NCBI GenBank assembly: GCA_028284845.1
Contig: JANQQY010000561.1
Coordinates: 1-8,651 of the forward strand
Origin: Spirochaetales bacterium
Lineage (GTDB): Bacteria; Spirochaetota; Spirochaetia; DSM-27196; SLST01
Reading direction: 5' to 3'
DNA: 8,651 bases
Below are positions 6,453-8,651 of this stretch, one piece after another; positions within the stretch are counted from its first letter, which is position 1, and the number at the start of each line of letters is the position of its first letter. The translations under genes were made by a program, and so were the position numbers. The notes beneath the pieces are model-generated. The model did not search any database. It saw nothing but the letters and a program-made list of their open reading frames with translations, and was not told where the DNA came from.

Positions 6453-6475
6453 CTATTCGCTACCGCTCTTCGCGG
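6448..6475. terminator. Tandem hairpins between convergent genes (possible terminator)
   Basis: GGTAGC (6448-6453) pairs perfectly with GCTACC (6459-6464) around a 5-base loop. Immediately after, CCGC (6463-6466) pairs with GCGG (6472-6475), sharing two bases with the first stem, so the two hairpins are mutually exclusive at the edge. The mrpD2 stop codon lies inside the first stem. The structure sits in the 33-bp gap between convergent genes, where a bidirectional terminator is expected. No T-run follows on either strand, so it is not a classical intrinsic terminator. Confidence 0.3.
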
Positions 6476-6485
6476 ATGAGGCCCC

Positions 6486-6707
6486 CTACAGAAAGAGCCC
6501 CGCCACACTCACCATCCCCACCATGTAAAGGAAGGCGGCCACGAGCGACCACTTCTTTGCGGTCGTGGCCATCGCGGTCCTGGCCTTCTCTTCCACTTCT
6601 CCCTCCCTCTTCAGGCGGGCAAGTCCAACTCCGTAGCGGATGTATCCAACGGCAAACATCACCACAGCAACTGAAAGGAATCGAACGAACGAATTGTCAA
6701 ACATCAT
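6486..6707 (-). CDS. Small two-helix membrane protein of unknown function
   Basis: I do not recognise this 73-residue protein. It has two hydrophobic segments, about residues 7-31 and 53-72, joined by a charged loop with alternating basic and acidic residues (ARLKREGEVEEKAR). This is the layout of a small helical hairpin membrane protein. A strong Shine-Dalgarno AAGGGAG (6717-6711) supports translation. It is 3 nt from the first ATG and 6 nt from a second ATG immediately after, so the second (6704) may be the true start. The gene follows the rnfD-like stop by 27 bp and is probably cotranscribed, suggesting a link with that membrane protein. No Rnf subunit has this form: RnfA and RnfE have six helices, and RnfG has one helix plus an FMN domain. 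Confidence 0.7.
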   Translation of the reverse strand: MMFDNSFVRFLSVAVVMFAVGYIRYGVGLARLKREGEVEEKARTAMATTAKKWSLVAAFLYMVGMVSVAGLFL

Positions 6708-6734
6708 GGTCTCCCTTGTCTCAGCAGATGCGGA

Positions 6735-7625
6735 TCACGCCGGCTTTGGCGCGGCCTTCTTGACCGGCTTGAACAGCCGATTGAACCACGGCACAAAGAG
6801 ATTCATCGTCAGCACGGCGAAGGTGGTCCCCTCGGTGAAGACGTAGACGCCCGGTGTCTGCCAGCCCCACCAGCGCATACTCATGATGATCAAGCCTACA
6901 CCTGCCCCTAGAATCAGTTGCCCCTTCTCGAAGCGGGGCGAGGTCATGGGATCGGTGGCCATGAAGCAGGCTCCGAGCATCAGGCTTCCCGCGAAGAAGT
7001 GATAGAGAGGGTTCTGACCGGCGATCACTGCGAGAATGAGGACGACTGAGAAGGCCGCAGCCGGGATTCGCCACCGTACGAACTTGCGGATCACGAGGTA
7101 GGAGAAACCAAGAATGAGGGCGATCGACGAGATCTCGCCGATTGACCCCGGGATTCGCCCCAAAAACATATCGAGAATGGAGTAACCGTTTGTTTGACCG
7201 GTCTCGCGGAGCAACTCGAGGGGCGTCGCCGATGTGGTCACGTCGAACGGTGGGCGCCAGGGAAGGATCGAGTCCGGGAAGACAAAGAGGTAGAAGAGCC
7301 TCCCGAACATCGCCGGGTTAAAGAGGTTCTTCCCAAGCCCGCCCAGGAGTTGCTTGCCGGCTACGATCCCGAATGCGACCGAGGCGGCCACGGCGTAGAC
7401 CGGGGTTGAGACGGAGACGGCCATTGAGAGCAACAGCCCCGTCACCATCGCGCTGCCGTCCGTCGCGGTCACCTTGCGGCCGGCTATCTTCTGATAGAGG
7501 AACTCTGCCACGATCGCGGTCGAGACCCCGACCACGATGCGAATAAGGGCATCCCACCCGAATGCGAAGACCGAGAAGATCGCGGCCGGAGCCAGCGCGG
7601 TGAGCATGCCGTACATCATTTTCAT
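6735..7625 (-). CDS. rnfD: RnfD/NqrB-family flavoprotein membrane subunit (orphan)
   Basis: This 296-residue protein has about eight to ten helices and clear RnfD/NqrB hallmarks: ATDGSAMVTGLLLSM at 54-68, GKNLFNPAMFGRLF at 98-111, GRIPGSIGEISS at 156-167, WRIPAAAFSVVL at 185-196, and FMATDPMTSP at 221-230. TTSATPL at 130-136 matches the site where FMN is attached through a threonine (here Thr134). In Rnf and Nqr complexes this subunit carries electrons through the membrane and is linked to ion pumping. The start follows a Shine-Dalgarno AAGGA by 7 nt. The family's usual N-terminal stretch ahead of the first helix (around a SPH motif) is absent, and no such sequence is encoded upstream before an in-frame stop. 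No other rnf gene is in the window, so the role here is uncertain. An Rnf complex encoded elsewhere or a separate flavin-dependent membrane redox carrier are both possible. Confidence 0.9.
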   Translation of the reverse strand: MKMMYGMLTALAPAAIFSVFAFGWDALIRIVVGVSTAIVAEFLYQKIAGRKVTATDGSAMVTGLLLSMAVSVSTPVYAVAASVAFGIVAGKQLLGGLGKNLFNPAMFGRLFYLFVFPDSILPWRPPFDVTTSATPLELLRETGQTNGYSILDMFLGRIPGSIGEISSIALILGFSYLVIRKFVRWRIPAAAFSVVLILAVIAGQNPLYHFFAGSLMLGACFMATDPMTSPRFEKGQLILGAGVGLIIMSMRWWGWQTPGVYVFTEGTTFAVLTMNLFVPWFNRLFKPVKKAAPKPA

Positions 7626-7632
7626 TAGGATT

Positions 7633-7637
7633 TCCTT
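7633..7637 (-). promoter_or_regulatory. Ribosome binding site of the rnfD-like gene
   Basis: AAGGA on the minus strand lies 7 nt before the ATG at 7625. This favours that start over the two in-frame ATGs at 7619 and 7616. It also shows that this genome uses Shine-Dalgarno initiation where a 5' leader exists. Confidence 0.6.
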
Positions 7638-7646
7638 GCGGTCGTA

Positions 7647-7675
7647 AAGATAGAAGAACTCAACTCTCGGCGCAA
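7647..7675 (-). promoter_or_regulatory. Promoter of the rnfD-like operon
   Basis: On the minus strand, the -35-like TTGCGC (7675-7670) and the -10-like TATCTT (7652-7647) are exactly 17 bp apart. A transcript start near 7640 would give a short leader of about 15 nt that holds the AAGGA ribosome binding site. The hexamers overlap the region just upstream of the divergent DUF4038 gene. Confidence 0.5.
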
Positions 7676-7689
7676 GCGTGGAGCCGTGC

Positions 7690-7695
7690 TAAGCT
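7690..7695 (+). promoter_or_regulatory. -10-like hexamer 6 bp before the DUF4038 gene
   Basis: TAAGCT fits the loose TANNNT -10 pattern and ends 6 bp before the ATG, the same spacing as at mrpE and ptsN. No convincing -35 lies 16-18 bp upstream and no Shine-Dalgarno is present. The short motif alone is weak evidence, and the repeated spacing is what makes it worth recording. Confidence 0.35.
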
Positions 7696-7701
7696 CGCCC
7701 G

Positions 7702-8651
7702 ATGGAACGAATTCGCCCAAGCGACAACGGGCACTTCCTTGTCACCGCAAGCGGTGATCCGTTCTTCTGGCTGGGCGATACCGCCTGGGATCTCATCCAT
7801 CGCTGTACGCCGGATCAGGTTGAGATGTACTTCACGAAACGAGCTCACCAGGGGTTCACCGTGATTCAAGCCGTTGCTCTCGCCGAGCGAGATGGTCTCC
7901 GTACGCCAAGCGCATTGGGCGAGCTGCCGTTCACCGACCTTGAATCGCTGCGTCCGAACGAGGCCTATTTCGATTGGATCGACCGCGTCATTGAGATGGC
8001 CGAGCGGGCCGGCCTCTACCTCTGTCTGCTGCCGACCTGGGGTGACAAGGTGAACCAGGCAAGCGGCACGGGTCCACAGATCTTCACCGAGACATCTATC
8101 CAGGAGTACGGAGAGTATGTGGGCAGACGGTTTGCCCGTCATGACAATCTCATATGGATGATTGGTGGAGACCGAGCCGAGATACAGGACGGCGTGGATT
8201 ACCGGCCTGTATGGCGCGCGTTAGCGCGCGGTGTGCGTGCGCATGCGACGCAGCTGATGACCTATCATCCCAAGGGCGATCGCGGTTCGTCTCGCGAGTT
8301 TCATGACGACGATTGGCTCGACCTCAACACGTGGCAGTCGTCCCACAGCGATCTTGAGACCCGGATCCACGATTGGATCTACTCCGATTGGGTGCGTACA
8401 CCCGCGAAGCCGACCCTTGATTCCGAGCCGTGCTACGAGGAGATCGACATATCTCTTGGTCCCGGCAACGGAGGGTTCACCCCGTACGACGTCCGGCGCC
8501 GGGTCTACCGGAGCGTCTTTGCCGGAGGCTGTGGCGTAACGTATGGCCACTCAAGCGTCTGGCAGATGTACGACACCGACCGTGAGCCGATGTTTGGAGC
8601 TCGTCTCCCGTGGCACCACTGCCTTGACGCCCTGGGTGCGACGCAGATGCA
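7702..8651 (+). CDS. DUF4038 (apiosidase-like, GH140-related) glycoside hydrolase, 3' end missing
   Basis: The 316 visible residues match the DUF4038 TIM-barrel family, which includes apiosidases acting on plant pectin side chains. Conserved blocks in order are: PFFWLGDTAWDL at 20-31, GFTVIQAVAL at 51-60, AGLYLCLLPTWGDK at 103-116, WMIGGDR at 152-158, LNTWQSSH at 208-215, KPTLDSEPCYEEI at 236-248, and AGGCGVTYGHSSVW at 274-287. Asp157 and Glu242 sit where a retaining or acid/base pair would be expected, by analogy only. No signal peptide is present, so a cytoplasmic enzyme acting on imported oligosaccharides is likely. The ATG is forced: an in-frame TAA lies 12 nt upstream with no other start codon between. 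The substrate cannot be read from sequence. The protein continues past the right edge, where a C-terminal accessory domain is usual for the family. Confidence 0.9.
   Translation, partial: MERIRPSDNGHFLVTASGDPFFWLGDTAWDLIHRCTPDQVEMYFTKRAHQGFTVIQAVALAERDGLRTPSALGELPFTDLESLRPNEAYFDWIDRVIEMAERAGLYLCLLPTWGDKVNQASGTGPQIFTETSIQEYGEYVGRRFARHDNLIWMIGGDRAEIQDGVDYRPVWRALARGVRAHATQLMTYHPKGDRGSSREFHDDDWLDLNTWQSSHSDLETRIHDWIYSDWVRTPAKPTLDSEPCYEEIDISLGPGNGGFTPYDVRRRVYRSVFAGGCGVTYGHSSVWQMYDTDREPMFGARLPWHHCLDALGATQM

Noticed and set aside
6476..6763. Open frame of 95 codons on the plus strand opposite the 73-residue gene
   Set aside because: The product is Pro/Ser/Arg-rich without membrane or domain character. 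The minus-strand frame has two clean hydrophobic helices and a Shine-Dalgarno.
7660..8142. Open frame of 160 codons on the minus strand
   Set aside because: It is antisense to the DUF4038 gene and overlaps the rnfD-like promoter region. The plus strand carries the conserved DUF4038 blocks.

Overview
The window is bacterial, gene-dense and moderately GC-rich. It centres on ion and electron transport at the cytoplasmic membrane. No rRNA, tRNA, insertion sequence or CRISPR array is visible. Lineage cannot be fixed from the sequence. The Mbh-like antiporter gene order, a standalone RnfD and a DUF4038 glycosidase would fit an anaerobic, carbohydrate-using bacterium (Spirochaetota-like is a low-confidence guess).

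Left half (1-4166, minus strand): a compact operon for an Mrp/Mnh-type multisubunit Na+/H+ antiporter, read right to left as mrpE, mrpF, mrpG, an MbhD (DUF4040) protein, an MbhE-MrpB fusion, mrpC and mrpD. The mrpD gene runs off the left edge. Nearly every junction is a 4-base stop/start overlap. The order is that of the antiporter module of Mbh/Mbx-type complexes. The NuoL-like N-terminal part of a standard MrpA is not in the window.

Middle (4167-6452): an 84-bp divergent control region, then a plus-strand pair. The first gene is a PtsN-like EIIA protein with an intact phospho-acceptor histidine. Three bases after its stop comes a second MrpD-type antiporter subunit, closely related to the first copy but carrying an acidic low-complexity insertion. 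The two divergent transcripts probably supply one antiporter system, with the PTS protein as a candidate regulator.

Right half (6486-8651): a minus-strand pair, rnfD-like followed by a 73-residue two-helix membrane protein, converges on the second mrpD. It is preceded by a well-formed promoter and Shine-Dalgarno site. Divergent from it is a DUF4038 (apiosidase-like) glycoside hydrolase cut by the right edge.

The most notable patterns are: three genes whose start codon lies exactly 6 bp after a -10-like hexamer, suggesting leaderless mRNAs; the translationally coupled PtsN-MrpD2 pair; duplicated MrpD with no visible MrpA; a soluble extension on the DUF4040 subunit; and an orphan, N-terminally short RnfD.
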